A DNA stretch of 64,000 nt from JAGRKR01 sp041397725 (GTDB lineage Bacteria; Pseudomonadota; Alphaproteobacteria; Rhizobiales; Hyphomicrobiaceae), in contig JAWKVZ010000005.1 in assembly GCA_041397725.1 (NCBI GenBank), positions 124,001-188,000 of the forward strand. The letters run 5' to 3'. The notes beneath the pieces are model-generated. The model worked only from the letters and a program-made list of their open reading frames with translations. It made no database searches and was not told the origin of the DNA. Positions within the stretch are counted from its first letter, which is position 1. Each line of letters begins with the position of its first letter. Shown here one piece after another: positions 42,056 through 52,581 of the stretch. The position numbers and the translations under genes are program-made.

Positions 42056-44680
42056 ATGGCGCCAGCAAATCTCATGGATACGATCAGTCAAGCCCTCTCT
42101 CCGCTGAAGCCGTATTCGATGCTCATTTTCGTCGGGGCAATCCTGTTTGCGCTTTGGCTGGCGCTCGACACACTGCGCGAGTCCAACCTCTTCCGCCGCA
42201 TCTGGCGTGGGCTCGAGGAGAATGTCCTGACCAACTGGCGGCTCGTGGTGCTCGGTCTCACCGGCATCGTGCTGTCCGTCGCCTCGGGCTGGACCACCTG
42301 GGACGGCATGCGCAACTTCACCAAGGAGCCCGTGCTCTCCCTGATGATCACTTTCGGCATCCAGGGCGTGATGCTGATCGTGGCCTGGCTGATCGGTGAG
42401 AGCTTCGCGACCGGCATGGGGCCGGCGCGCAGCGGACGCTCGCCGTTCTCCGCCGTCTCGCTGACCATCCTGGGGCCGGTGCTCGTGATCGGCCTCGGTT
42501 GCGTCTCCGCGTTCGGGCTGCTCTATCACATGCGATACGGCATCTCGTCCGACGCTGCCATGTACGGCGCGGCCGCCGCGGGCTCGGCGCTGCTGCTGCT
42601 GGCGCTCGTCATGATGTTCTCGCGCCACGACGTGGTGTCGCCCTACCTTCAGGGCCTCAGGGTGATCGTCAAGAACTCGGTGCTCTGGGTCATGTTCCTC
42701 GCCTGCATGGCGACGAGCGTGTTCTTCTCGTTCGATTCCCTCTTTGCGCAGATATTCCCGCAGGACGAGCGCAAGCGCGCCGCCGATATCCGCGCCCAGA
42801 ACCGCGTGGCCGGCGTCGTCGCAGACATCGGAGCGCTCGCGCGCAAGCGGCGCATCGAGGAGGCCGAGGCGCTCTTCACCTCCAAGGCGTGGGCGAGCTA
42901 CGAGGGGCGGCTGGATGGTCTCGTCCGGCTGGCCCGGCAGGCGCCCGAGGAGATCCAGCGCCACTTCGAGCAGCGCATGCGCGAGCAGCAGGCCCAGCGG
43001 GCTCGCATTCAGGACGATGTCGCTGGGGCCGCCAGCCAGCGCGTGCGCCTGGAGAAGCGTCGCGACACGCTGCGCGGCGACATCACCCGCATCAAGGAGC
43101 AGTTGCCGCAGCTCGCCTCCGAGACCGACAGGCACAAGGCGGCGCTTTTCCAGAAGGAGCGCGAGATCACGGCCATGAAGGCCGAGGTCGGCGGCGAGGC
43201 TGGCGGCATCGGCGTCACGGGCAAGGTCGGCCGGGGGCCAAAGTTTCGCGAGTTGCAGGCCAGCCTCTTCCGCCTCAATGAGGAGAAGAAGAAGATCGAG
43301 CTGCAACTCCGCGACTGGGAGCAGCGCTTGAAGAGCGCCACCGAGCAGGTCGCATCGTCGGAGTCCGAGCTCGAGCGCTTGGGGGGCGAGATCGCCAAGC
43401 TCAAGGGGCGCGAGGAAACCGGCAAGCGGCTGATCGAATCGGCGCGCGAGCGCCAGGCCACCGTCGACGCGCCCCGGATCGATCCGACCAACATGCTGGC
43501 CGCGCTCGAGAAGGCCCGCGTCGAGTTCCGCCAGAAGGCCGACGCCAAGGGGCTCGCCACCCTGCAGCAGGTGTGCAGCACCATGCTCGGCGCCATCGGC
43601 CAGGTGCCCTCCCTCAAGGATCAGTCGAAAGCCATCGACTGTGATCCGGGCGTCGCCAGCGAGGCTGCGAGCCGCGTCTTCGCGCTCAACGCCGGCATTG
43701 TCCGCTACGAGCAGACCTGCGCCCGCGGCGAGAACCTGCCGTCGAGCGGTGGCACCGACGCCCTGCTCACGTTTGCGGCGCGTTGCGTGCAGGATTCCGG
43801 CCTGCCCGGCCGCGATACGGCCGCCTTGCGCACGACGCTCAATCGCATCGCGCTGGATCGCGACGATAAGGCGCATCGCTTCGTCGTGACCTGGAACGCC
43901 TTCGACGACGGCAACAAGCTGGCCTATCTGGCTCTCGCCATCGCCATCGCCATCGACGGCCTCGTCTTCCTGTCGGGGCTGTTCGGCGCCAACGCCGTCC
44001 GCTCGCCGCTCTCCGACGTGCCGAGCAGCAAGGCCCGCAGCGCGAAGGATTTGAATTCGATCATCGACAATGCGCTGCTGCCCGCGCGGTTCGAGAATGC
44101 CACGTTGGTGTTGAGCGTCATGCAACCGATCGAGGAACGAGACGGCTTTACGTCGGAAATCATTCTGGCGGAGAACTATGATCGCGTCAGCACCGTGCGC
44201 ATCCGTCACGTTCTCAACGCCGGCGCAACCATCGGGGCAGTGCGGCGCGCAGACGGCCACCAGGACCGGTATTTCATTCATCGGGAGCTCTACAAGTACT
44301 TGGCCGAGGTCCGGGAGCGCGAATTCAAGCGCAGCGACGACCACATTCGGGCTGCAACGCTGGAGTTCAAGGCCGATGGTCTGGAACGCACGGTGATTAG
44401 CGCATTGGCCCCCGATATTGAAAGGAACGCAAGCATTGTCCTGGACTTGATGCAACCGACAAGGGATCCGAAAAACAGCTACACAAGTCCGAGATTCATG
44501 CGTTCGCATCGAGGAGTCGCAGTGGTGGTGCGAATGCATGAATGCAGCGGCGACCTGTGCTCAATATGGTCGGGCGGAACGTCGAAAGGACGAAGCTATT
44601 ACCTATTATATTTCTCCGGACTTTTATCGCTGCTTGGCGAAAATCAAGGCGAAAGCAGAATTCCTGCCCCGTCGCCATAG
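42056..44680 (+). CDS. Large uncharacterised membrane/coiled-coil protein, 5' part of a frameshifted gene
   Basis: 874 codons up to a stop at 44680. Six hydrophobic helices occupy about residues 20-40, 62-82, 95-118, 137-160, 170-195 and 208-230. A long Arg/Glu/Gln-rich coiled-coil region follows (about 240-490), then a mixed region with paired cysteines, and a further helix at about 621-643 (LAYLALAIAIAIDGLVFLSG). After it come two similar ~85-residue cytoplasmic modules (from residues 675 and 784). The second module is cut by a frame change near 44540: residues after that point here do not match module 1, whereas the +1-shifted frame does. The real product is therefore probably about 1,128 residues, continuing to 45434. 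I do not recognise the family; DUF4407-like architecture was considered but not supported by motif. Confidence 0.75.
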   Translation: MAPANLMDTISQALSPLKPYSMLIFVGAILFALWLALDTLRESNLFRRIWRGLEENVLTNWRLVVLGLTGIVLSVASGWTTWDGMRNFTKEPVLSLMITFGIQGVMLIVAWLIGESFATGMGPARSGRSPFSAVSLTILGPVLVIGLGCVSAFGLLYHMRYGISSDAAMYGAAAAGSALLLLALVMMFSRHDVVSPYLQGLRVIVKNSVLWVMFLACMATSVFFSFDSLFAQIFPQDERKRAADIRAQNRVAGVVADIGALARKRRIEEAEALFTSKAWASYEGRLDGLVRLARQAPEEIQRHFEQRMREQQAQRARIQDDVAGAASQRVRLEKRRDTLRGDITRIKEQLPQLASETDRHKAALFQKEREITAMKAEVGGEAGGIGVTGKVGRGPKFRELQASLFRLNEEKKKIELQLRDWEQRLKSATEQVASSESELERLGGEIAKLKGREETGKRLIESARERQATVDAPRIDPTNMLAALEKARVEFRQKADAKGLATLQQVCSTMLGAIGQVPSLKDQSKAIDCDPGVASEAASRVFALNAGIVRYEQTCARGENLPSSGGTDALLTFAARCVQDSGLPGRDTAALRTTLNRIALDRDDKAHRFVVTWNAFDDGNKLAYLALAIAIAIDGLVFLSGLFGANAVRSPLSDVPSSKARSAKDLNSIIDNALLPARFENATLVLSVMQPIEERDGFTSEIILAENYDRVSTVRIRHVLNAGATIGAVRRADGHQDRYFIHRELYKYLAEVREREFKRSDDHIRAATLEFKADGLERTVISALAPDIERNASIVLDLMQPTRDPKNSYTSPRFMRSHRGVAVVVRMHECSGDLCSIWSGGTSKGRSYYLLYFSGLLSLLGENQGESRIPAPSP
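44078..44665 (+). repeat. Two tandem copies of an ~85-residue domain within the large gene
   Basis: Copy A (about 44078-44330) and copy B (about 44405-44665, crossing the frame change) share ATLVLSVMQP / ASIVLDLMQP, VRIRHVLNAGAT / VRMHEC..MNAAAT, and RYFIHRELYKYLAEVRE / ITYYISPDFYRCLAKIKA. The similarity is at protein level, so the duplication is old. Confidence 0.7.
44533..44546 (+). repeat. 8-bp repeat at the frameshift site
   Basis: AATGCATG is followed directly by AATGCA, i.e. 1.75 copies of an 8-bp unit. One more unit here would restore a single continuous frame from 42056 to 45434. A +2 or -1 change would do so too. Confidence 0.6.
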
Positions 44681-45434
44681 TCCTGCACTCGGCTACGACC
44701 GGCGGTCGGGTCCATTGCACGGCGGTCGCCTGAGTGAGCCACGTGAGGCGATCACGCAGGCCCCGGAATCGCGGCGGATTACGACGGATTTGGCACCATC
44801 GGTGGTCGAGCCTTCCGCGGCAAGTTATTCCCGTGAAATATCGAGATATGAATACAAGTCGTTCTTTGGGGCGGGTCTTGAAAGAGCGTTACTTGAAGAC
44901 GTGCTTGGCCGTGTAGGACTGCACTTCGGCAATTTCGAGATTGTGATGAGAGGCGGCTTTCGTCCTGAGGATGGAGACGCTGCCTTGGAGGAAATGAAGA
45001 AGGTTGACCTGAGATTGAAGCAAAGGATTAATTCGGGCGAGCAGGAGCTTATGGCGTCTATCAATCGGGCATTGGGCGCAATTCGCTTGCAAGACCGCGA
45101 AGAGGGCCTGGGGCTCGGAGACGGAGAGAGCGTCCGAGCGGAGATCCGAAAATGGCTGTCTACTCTCTTGCTTCTACCCAAGGGCGAGATGGAGAAAATA
45201 ATTGATACTGAAGTGAGAGGCATGGTTGAGCATAGAGCAGTCGGCGCCCTTTCGGCAACTGATGTAGCTCTATTGACGCAGATGGAGCGCCTATGCCTCG
45301 CCTTGAACTCGGGGCAACGGCTTGATTATTATGGAGATTGGTCGCGTCGAATGGATGAAATACGAAAATTCTCTCAGTCGTTCCGTCGCCGTGTGGTTTC
45401 ATCTGACGAAATCGATGGACGCACCCTGAACTAA
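44538..45434 (+). CDS. 3' part of the frameshifted large gene, low-GC C-terminal domain
   Basis: 298 codons in the frame shifted relative to the 42056 gene. Its first ~40 residues (NAAATCAQY, ITYYISPDFYRCLAKI) complete the second copy of the duplicated module that starts in the other frame, so it is best read as the continuation of that protein. There is no separate ribosome site of note before ATG 44538. After about residue 60 a low-complexity linker leads to an all-helical domain (EYKSFFGAGLERALLEDVL, EEMKKVDLRLKQRIN, SVRAEIRKWLSTLLLLPKGEMEKI). GC is near 50%, well below the neighbours, suggesting a different origin. Function unknown. Confidence 0.65.
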   Translation: MNAAATCAQYGRAERRKDEAITYYISPDFYRCLAKIKAKAEFLPRRHSPALGYDRRSGPLHGGRLSEPREAITQAPESRRITTDLAPSVVEPSAASYSREISRYEYKSFFGAGLERALLEDVLGRVGLHFGNFEIVMRGGFRPEDGDAALEEMKKVDLRLKQRINSGEQELMASINRALGAIRLQDREEGLGLGDGESVRAEIRKWLSTLLLLPKGEMEKIIDTEVRGMVEHRAVGALSATDVALLTQMERLCLALNSGQRLDYYGDWSRRMDEIRKFSQSFRRRVVSSDEIDGRTLN

Positions 45435-45457
45435 CCCTCCTCGCCCCTCCCCCTCCC

Positions 45458-45485
45458 GAAAGCCCGCCCTCGCCGGCGGGCTTTC
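45458..45485 (+). terminator. Strong hairpin terminator
   Basis: An 11-bp perfect stem GAAAGCCCGCC / GGCGGGCTTTC with a 6-nt loop lies 23 bp after the stop at 45434, followed by TACATTTC. This is the expected terminator of the large gene and supports 45434 as its true end. Confidence 0.7.
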
Positions 45486-45648
45486 TACATTTCGGGGCGC
45501 TGCGTGCGCCGTTCCGTGTTTTCGGGGCAACACATGCGGACTTTCCGGCAAAGCCGCATTTCGGTCACGTCCTCGCCTCGGCCCGCCCTCCCCCGCGGGA
45601 TAAAAAACCATGGAGGCACCGCAATTTAGAGCCCATGGAGCCGAGCAC

Positions 45649-46995
45649 ATGCAATCTTCCCCGCCCAACGCGAAGAGATACGTCGCTGTCGCCGCTGCCG
45701 CCATTGTCGCCGCCCTCGGCGCCGCCCCTGCGCCCGCCCGCGCCGCCGAAGTCACGCTGACGCCGGAACTCGGGCAGACCGCGCTCGTGCCCGGCAAGAC
45801 CCGCAAGGTCTATCTCCGCGTGGGGCTCAAGGGTGTGAAGCCCGCCAGCCGCACCGTTCGCACGCCCGTCAACATCGCCATCGTGCTCGACCGCTCGGGC
45901 TCCATGCAGGGCGCCCGCCTCGCCCGCGCCAAGGAGGCGGCCGCCATGGCCGTCGATCGCCTCGGGCCCGACGATATCCTGGCGCTGGTCGTCTACAACC
46001 ATGAGGTGGACGTGCTGGCGAAAGCGGCTCGCGTCACCGATGCCGCCAGCCTCAAGCGCCGCATCGAGGTGCTGACCGCCACGGGGCGCACGGCGCTGCA
46101 TGCCGGCGTCGTGGAGGGCGGGCGCGAGGTCGAGCGCTTCCTTGCCGCCCATCGCGTCAATCGGGTCATCCTGCTCTCCGATGGTCTTGCAAACGTCGGC
46201 CCGGCAACGCCAGCGGCTCTCGCCGAGCTTGGCCGCAAGCTCGCCGGCTCCGGCATCTCCGTGACCACCATCGGCCTCGGGCTCGAGTACAACGAGGATC
46301 TCATGACGCGCCTCGCCCAGGCCAGCGACGGCAATCACGCCTTTGCCGAGAAGCCCGAGGACCTCGTGCGCATCTTCGATGCGGAATTCGGCGACGTCCT
46401 TTCCGTCGTGGCGCAGGACGCCGTCATCACCATCGACGCCTTGGCCGGCTTCAAGCCGCTGAAGGTGCTGGGTCGCGACGCCAGGATCGAAGGCAGCCGC
46501 ATCACCCTCAAGATGAGCCAGCTCTACGGCGCCCAGGAGAAATACGTCATCGTCGAGCTCGAGGCGCCAGGGACGGCCGAAGTCGGCGATGCCGAGGTGG
46601 CGCGCGTCGGCATCGACTACCACGGGCTCGTGTCCGGCAAGCGCGTGCGCGAGGAAGCGGTCGTCAAGGCGCGCTTCACGCTCTCGGAACGCGAGGCGGA
46701 GGAGAGCGTCAACAAGCCAGTGATGGCGAGCGTCGCGGCCCAGATCGCGACCGTCGTCAGCGAGCAGGCCGTGCTGCTGCGCGACAAGGGGGATATCGAG
46801 GGGGCCCGCCGGCTGCTGGAGGACAACGCCGGGTATCTCGGCCGCAAGGCCAAGGAGTATGCCGCTCCCGCGCTGGAGGCGCTTCGGAAAAAGACCAAGA
46901 AGTCCGCGTCCAAGCTCGAGGGCGAGGCATGGCGGCGTGAACGCAAGTTGTTGCGTGCGGAGCAGTATCGGTCGAAAGTACAGCAGTCGTATTGA
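45649..46995 (+). CDS. Exported von Willebrand factor A domain protein
   Basis: 448 residues from ATG at 45649 (GGAG 8 nt upstream). A signal peptide (about 1-33, ending ARAAE) precedes a short beta region and a vWA domain with an intact metal-ion-dependent adhesion site: DRSGSM (about 80-85), the Thr of TGRTALHAG and the Asp of LLSDGLANVG. The C-terminal ~120 residues are helical and basic. It is probably periplasmic or outer-surface and mediates metal-dependent protein contacts. It lies between the frameshifted gene and the type I secretion genes; a partnership with either is only inferred from position. Confidence 0.88.
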   Translation: MQSSPPNAKRYVAVAAAAIVAALGAAPAPARAAEVTLTPELGQTALVPGKTRKVYLRVGLKGVKPASRTVRTPVNIAIVLDRSGSMQGARLARAKEAAAMAVDRLGPDDILALVVYNHEVDVLAKAARVTDAASLKRRIEVLTATGRTALHAGVVEGGREVERFLAAHRVNRVILLSDGLANVGPATPAALAELGRKLAGSGISVTTIGLGLEYNEDLMTRLAQASDGNHAFAEKPEDLVRIFDAEFGDVLSVVAQDAVITIDALAGFKPLKVLGRDARIEGSRITLKMSQLYGAQEKYVIVELEAPGTAEVGDAEVARVGIDYHGLVSGKRVREEAVVKARFTLSEREAEESVNKPVMASVAAQIATVVSEQAVLLRDKGDIEGARRLLEDNAGYLGRKAKEYAAPALEALRKKTKKSASKLEGEAWRRERKLLRAEQYRSKVQQSY

Positions 46996-47756
46996 TGATT
47001 CGGCCGCGGCTTCAGGCATGCGAGGCATCGATGGCTCGTGGGCAACCGCGGGCCTTCGGGCGTGCGCCGGGCGATACTGTTGCATCGGATTGACATTAGA
47101 CGTGCTATCTTTGCGCCGTGACCGGCGAATCGGCGGCCACCTCGGTGGGGCTGCGTTTGGCAGTGCCCCGCGTTCCGGGTGCCCGGTGTTTCGAGCGTCC
47201 GGAGTCTCGAGTGCCGGGTCGAGCGCCTGATCTGTGGGACGGCCGGCGCGAGAGGCTCGTCACCTGTCGGCCGGAGCCTGCGAAGTTTCCGCCGCGGCTC
47301 GGGTGCCAGCGTTCCTGAATTGTATGGTTTAGTCGCGGAGCAGGTGGCTAGAGGCACTTGCTGACTGCAAGTCATGTTCTAAGGTGGATTGTTGATTTGT
47401 TTGTTTGAGTGAGTGAGGGCGTTCTCGTGACAGACGGCGCGGTCAAGTTGGTCCTGGCGCTGAATGGTCGGCTGTTCTACGGCGATCTGGTGACGAAGCT
47501 CGAAGGATGGCTGCCGGCATGGTGGCCTCTCTTGTTCCCGGACACGCCCATTACGCTCGTCAACGTGGGTCTGCTGTTACTTGTTGGTCTGATGTGTGTC
47601 GGGGTGGTCGCTCGCGTTGCCAAGTGCTGCGTTCGAGCTCTTCGCAAAGTCGATATGCGGGCAACCCCGTCTCCTGTACAGCCCGGTCCGGCTGCGGCGT
47701 TTTCCAGTAGCACTTCACCTGGTCGCTCATCCCCAATTGGGCGAGGAACCGCTGCC
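46996..47756 (+). other. Leader of the type I secretion genes; possible N-terminal extension of the adaptor
   Basis: No assured gene. From GTG at 47409 the adaptor frame is open for 116 further codons, including a hydrophobic stretch LVNVGLLLLVGLMCVGVV. Codon third positions there are less GC-rich than in the proven gene, so it may not be translated. A TTGACA at 47092-47097 has no -10 element at standard spacing. Confidence 0.4.
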
Positions 47757-49217
47757 ATGCAGAGCGAAAGCAAGCCAGCCGTCGTCGCGACCAAGCCGGT
47801 GTCCCAGCCGGTGGCTGCCAGCGGTGATCGCGAGTTTCTGCCTGCCGCCCTGGAAATTCTCGAGACGCCGCCTTCGCCGATCCGCATCTGGCTGCTCTGG
47901 TTCATCTGCGGTGCCTTCGCCACCGCCATCATCTGGGCCTATTTCGGCAAGCTCGACATCCACGCCGTCGCGCACGGCAAGATTCAGCCCACCGGGCGCT
48001 CCAAGGTCGTGCAGCCGCTCGAGGCTGGCAAGGTCCGGGCGATCCGGATCGAGAACGGCAGTCGGGTCAAGGCGGGCGATGTGCTGCTGGAGCTTGACCC
48101 GACCGATACCATGGCCGATCGCAGCGCGTTCGAGCGGGAGCTCGAGGCGCTGACGGCCGAGATCGCGCGCCGGCGGGTAGGCATCGCCGCCGCCGGCCTG
48201 GAATCCCCCAAGCCTTCGCCAATCCCTTTCCCGGGCAAGATCGACGAGGTCGTCCGCCTGCGTGAGGCGAAGGTTCTCGAAGCGGAGCTGAGCGAGCTTG
48301 CATCCGGCGTGGAGAGCCTGCGCGCGCAGCGGCGCGAGAAAGCCGCCGTGAAGCAGCGGCTCGACATGAGCATCCAGGCCCGCGAGCGACTGATCGCGGT
48401 GCTTAAGCAGCGCGTCGACATGCGCAAGCAGGTGCTGGAGAAGGGGGCCGGCACGCGCTCGGCCCTGATTGACGCGCTGCAGGACTACGAGAAGGAGGCG
48501 ACATTGGTTGCCAACGAGCGCGGCCAGCTCCTGGAGACGGCGGCGGCTATCGATTCCATCGAGAAGCGCCTGCGCGAGCTCGTCTCGCGCTTCGTGTCCG
48601 ATCAGTCGCAGAAGCTCGCGGAGGCCGATCGGCGTCGCGATCGCATTACGCAAGAGCTGGTCAAGGCGCGCTCCCGCTATGATCGGACGGTGCTGAAGTC
48701 GCCCATCGACGGCACTGTGCAACAGCTCGCCGTGACGACCATCGGCCAGGTTGTCGCCAGTGGCCAGACGCTCATGGCCATCGTGCCGGAGGACTCGCCG
48801 ATCGAGGTCGAGGCGATGGTCGAGAACAAGGACATCGGCTTCGTGAAGCCCGAGCAGGAAGCCATCGTCAAGATCGACGCCTTTCCCTTCACGCGCTACG
48901 GCACCATCACCGGCAAGGTCGTGCGCGTCTCCAAGGACGCCGTCGAGGATCGCGCGGCATCAGGGCTTTCCGATCCGGTCGGCGCGACGAACCCTCGCGC
49001 CTCGGCGCCGCAATCCACGACCGGACGCGGGCAGAACCTGGTCTTCCCCGCGACCATTCAGTTGTCCAAGCGGGTCATGCGCGTCGACGGCGTGGACATA
49101 CCCCTGTCGCCCGGCATGTCGGTCAGTGTCGAGATCACCACCGGCAAACGACGGGCGATCGACTACCTTCTGGCACCGCTGCGCGAGATCGCGGCAGGTA
49201 CCGGTCACGAGCGATGA
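47757..49217 (+). CDS. Type I secretion periplasmic adaptor (HlyD family)
   Basis: 486 residues from ATG at 47757, preceded by GAGGAAC. One membrane helix lies at about 47-67 (IWLLWFICGAFATAIIWAYFG), followed by the first lipoyl half (KLDIHAVAHGKIQPTGRSKVVQP), a long antiparallel coiled coil (about 130-300) and the second lipoyl half (VLKSPIDGTVQQL). A beta-barrel domain follows, with the HlyD-family signature near VEAMVENKDIGFVKPEQEAIVKIDAFPF. It bridges the ABC transporter encoded next to an outer-membrane TolC, which is not in the window. An N-terminal extension to 47409 is possible. Confidence 0.9.
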   Translation: MQSESKPAVVATKPVSQPVAASGDREFLPAALEILETPPSPIRIWLLWFICGAFATAIIWAYFGKLDIHAVAHGKIQPTGRSKVVQPLEAGKVRAIRIENGSRVKAGDVLLELDPTDTMADRSAFERELEALTAEIARRRVGIAAAGLESPKPSPIPFPGKIDEVVRLREAKVLEAELSELASGVESLRAQRREKAAVKQRLDMSIQARERLIAVLKQRVDMRKQVLEKGAGTRSALIDALQDYEKEATLVANERGQLLETAAAIDSIEKRLRELVSRFVSDQSQKLAEADRRRDRITQELVKARSRYDRTVLKSPIDGTVQQLAVTTIGQVVASGQTLMAIVPEDSPIEVEAMVENKDIGFVKPEQEAIVKIDAFPFTRYGTITGKVVRVSKDAVEDRAASGLSDPVGATNPRASAPQSTTGRGQNLVFPATIQLSKRVMRVDGVDIPLSPGMSVSVEITTGKRRAIDYLLAPLREIAAGTGHER

Positions 49218-49253
49218 GCTGAAGCGGCAGGCAGGGGCGAGCGGGCTGGGATC

Positions 49254-51503
<2,250 letters not shown>

Positions 51504-51554
51504 AGCCGGGCCTCGTTGCCGCGGCGACCGCCGGGCCGGTCATGGGAGGTCAAA

Positions 51555-51767
51555 ATGAAGCTGAGTGCGCGAAACGCCTTGAAGGGCAAGGTCCTGGAGG
51601 TCAAGACCGGGGCCGTTGCCGCTCAGGTGCGCATCGACATCGGCGGCGGCAACGTGATCACCTCGACCGTCACCGTCGATGCCGTGAAGGATCTCGGTCT
51701 CGCGCCAGGGTCCGATGTCGTGGCCATCATCAAGGCGAGCGAGGTCATCCTCGGCGTCGACGACTGA
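51555..51767 (+). CDS. Mop/TOBE-domain molybdate-binding protein (molbindin-like)
   Basis: 70 residues forming a single TOBE/Mop domain: KLSARNALKGKVLEVKTGAV, then VRIDIGGGNVITSTVTVDAV and DVVAIIKASEVILGVDD. Such small proteins oligomerise and store or buffer molybdate/tungstate in the cytoplasm. ATG at 51555 with GGGAGGTC upstream; the frame is open earlier but without family sequence. It ends 4 bp from the stop of the convergent ABC importer operon, which suggests a link to oxyanion uptake. Confidence 0.9.
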   Translation: MKLSARNALKGKVLEVKTGAVAAQVRIDIGGGNVITSTVTVDAVKDLGLAPGSDVVAIIKASEVILGVDD

Positions 51768-51771
51768 GGGC

Positions 51772-52581
51772 TCACGGGGGGGGCGGCGAGCCTCGCCGGT
51801 AATCGGGCGAGCAGACCGTCGCGCCGCCTGCCAGCCGTTCGACCGCGACGCGCACACCGTAGACCTGCTCGAGGCGCGTCGGCGTCAGCACGTCTCGTGG
51901 CGGGCCGTTGGCGATGAGCCGCCCCTCGTCGAGCAGGGCCACCCGCGACGCAATGGCGAAAGCGTGGTCAGGATCGTGCGTCGAGAGCACGATGGCGAGA
52001 CCACTGTCGGCCAGCCGCCGCACTTCGGACAGCACCAGAACCTGATTGCCGAAATCGAGACTGGCGGTGGGCTCGTCCATGACGATGGCCGGTGTATCCT
52101 GCGCCAGCGCCCGCGCAATCAGCGCCAGTTGGCGCTGGCCGCCGCTGATGCGTGTATAGGGCAGGTCGGCAAGATGTGCGATCGCGAGCGACTCGAGCAC
52201 GGCGTCGGCGCGGGCCCGGTCGGCCGCACCCGGTGAGGCGAAGAGGCCGAGGTGAGCGGTGCGGCCCATCACCACCATGTCACGCACGCGGTAGGGGAAA
52301 TGCGCGGCGTGCGCCTGCGGTACGTAGGCGACGCGGCGCGCCAGAGCCTGGCGTGGCAGGGTGGCGAGCTGCGCGCCGCCGACCGTGACTGCGCCGGCCT
52401 GGGCGGGCAGCAATCCGAGAAGCGTCTTGAACAGCGTCGTCTTGCCCGAGCCGTTGGGGCCGAGCAGGCAGAGGACCTCGCCCGCGCGCACCGCAATATC
52501 GATATCACGGCCGATGGGCTTGCCCGGATAGCCGATGCCCAGCCCGCGCGCCGAGATGAGAGGTTCAGGCGTCGTCGTCAC
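51772..52581 (-). CDS. FecE/BtuD-type ABC importer ATP-binding protein
   Basis: 269 residues from GTG at 52581, overlapping the permease stop by 4 bp. Walker A GPNGSGKTT, signature ISGGQRQLALIARAL, Walker B IVMDEPTASLDFGNQ and the switch H in STHDPDH are intact. The sequence belongs to the class that serves iron-siderophore, haem, cobalamin and some molybdate/tungstate importers. With the next two genes it forms a complete importer. The adjacent Mop protein favours molybdate/tungstate, but this is inference. Confidence 0.9.
   Translation of the reverse strand: MTTTPEPLISARGLGIGYPGKPIGRDIDIAVRAGEVLCLLGPNGSGKTTLFKTLLGLLPAQAGAVTVGGAQLATLPRQALARRVAYVPQAHAAHFPYRVRDMVVMGRTAHLGLFASPGAADRARADAVLESLAIAHLADLPYTRISGGQRQLALIARALAQDTPAIVMDEPTASLDFGNQVLVLSEVRRLADSGLAIVLSTHDPDHAFAIASRVALLDEGRLIANGPPRDVLTPTRLEQVYGVRVAVERLAGGATVCSPDYRRGSPPPP

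Noticed and set aside
42038..44539. 833-codon open frame on the minus strand opposite the large membrane gene
   Set aside because: Low-complexity Leu/Arg/Ala composition and no domain; the + strand shows regular membrane helices and coiled coil with better codon bias.
44538..45434. Treating the 3' frame as an independent gene
   Set aside because: Its first residues complete a domain that begins in the other frame, it overlaps the upstream frame by 143 bp and has no clear ribosome site; a continuation after a frameshift is more likely.
47092..47115. TTGACA...TATCTT as a sigma-70 promoter for the type I secretion genes
   Set aside because: The spacing between the hexamers is about 10 nt, too short; only a poor alternative pairing exists.
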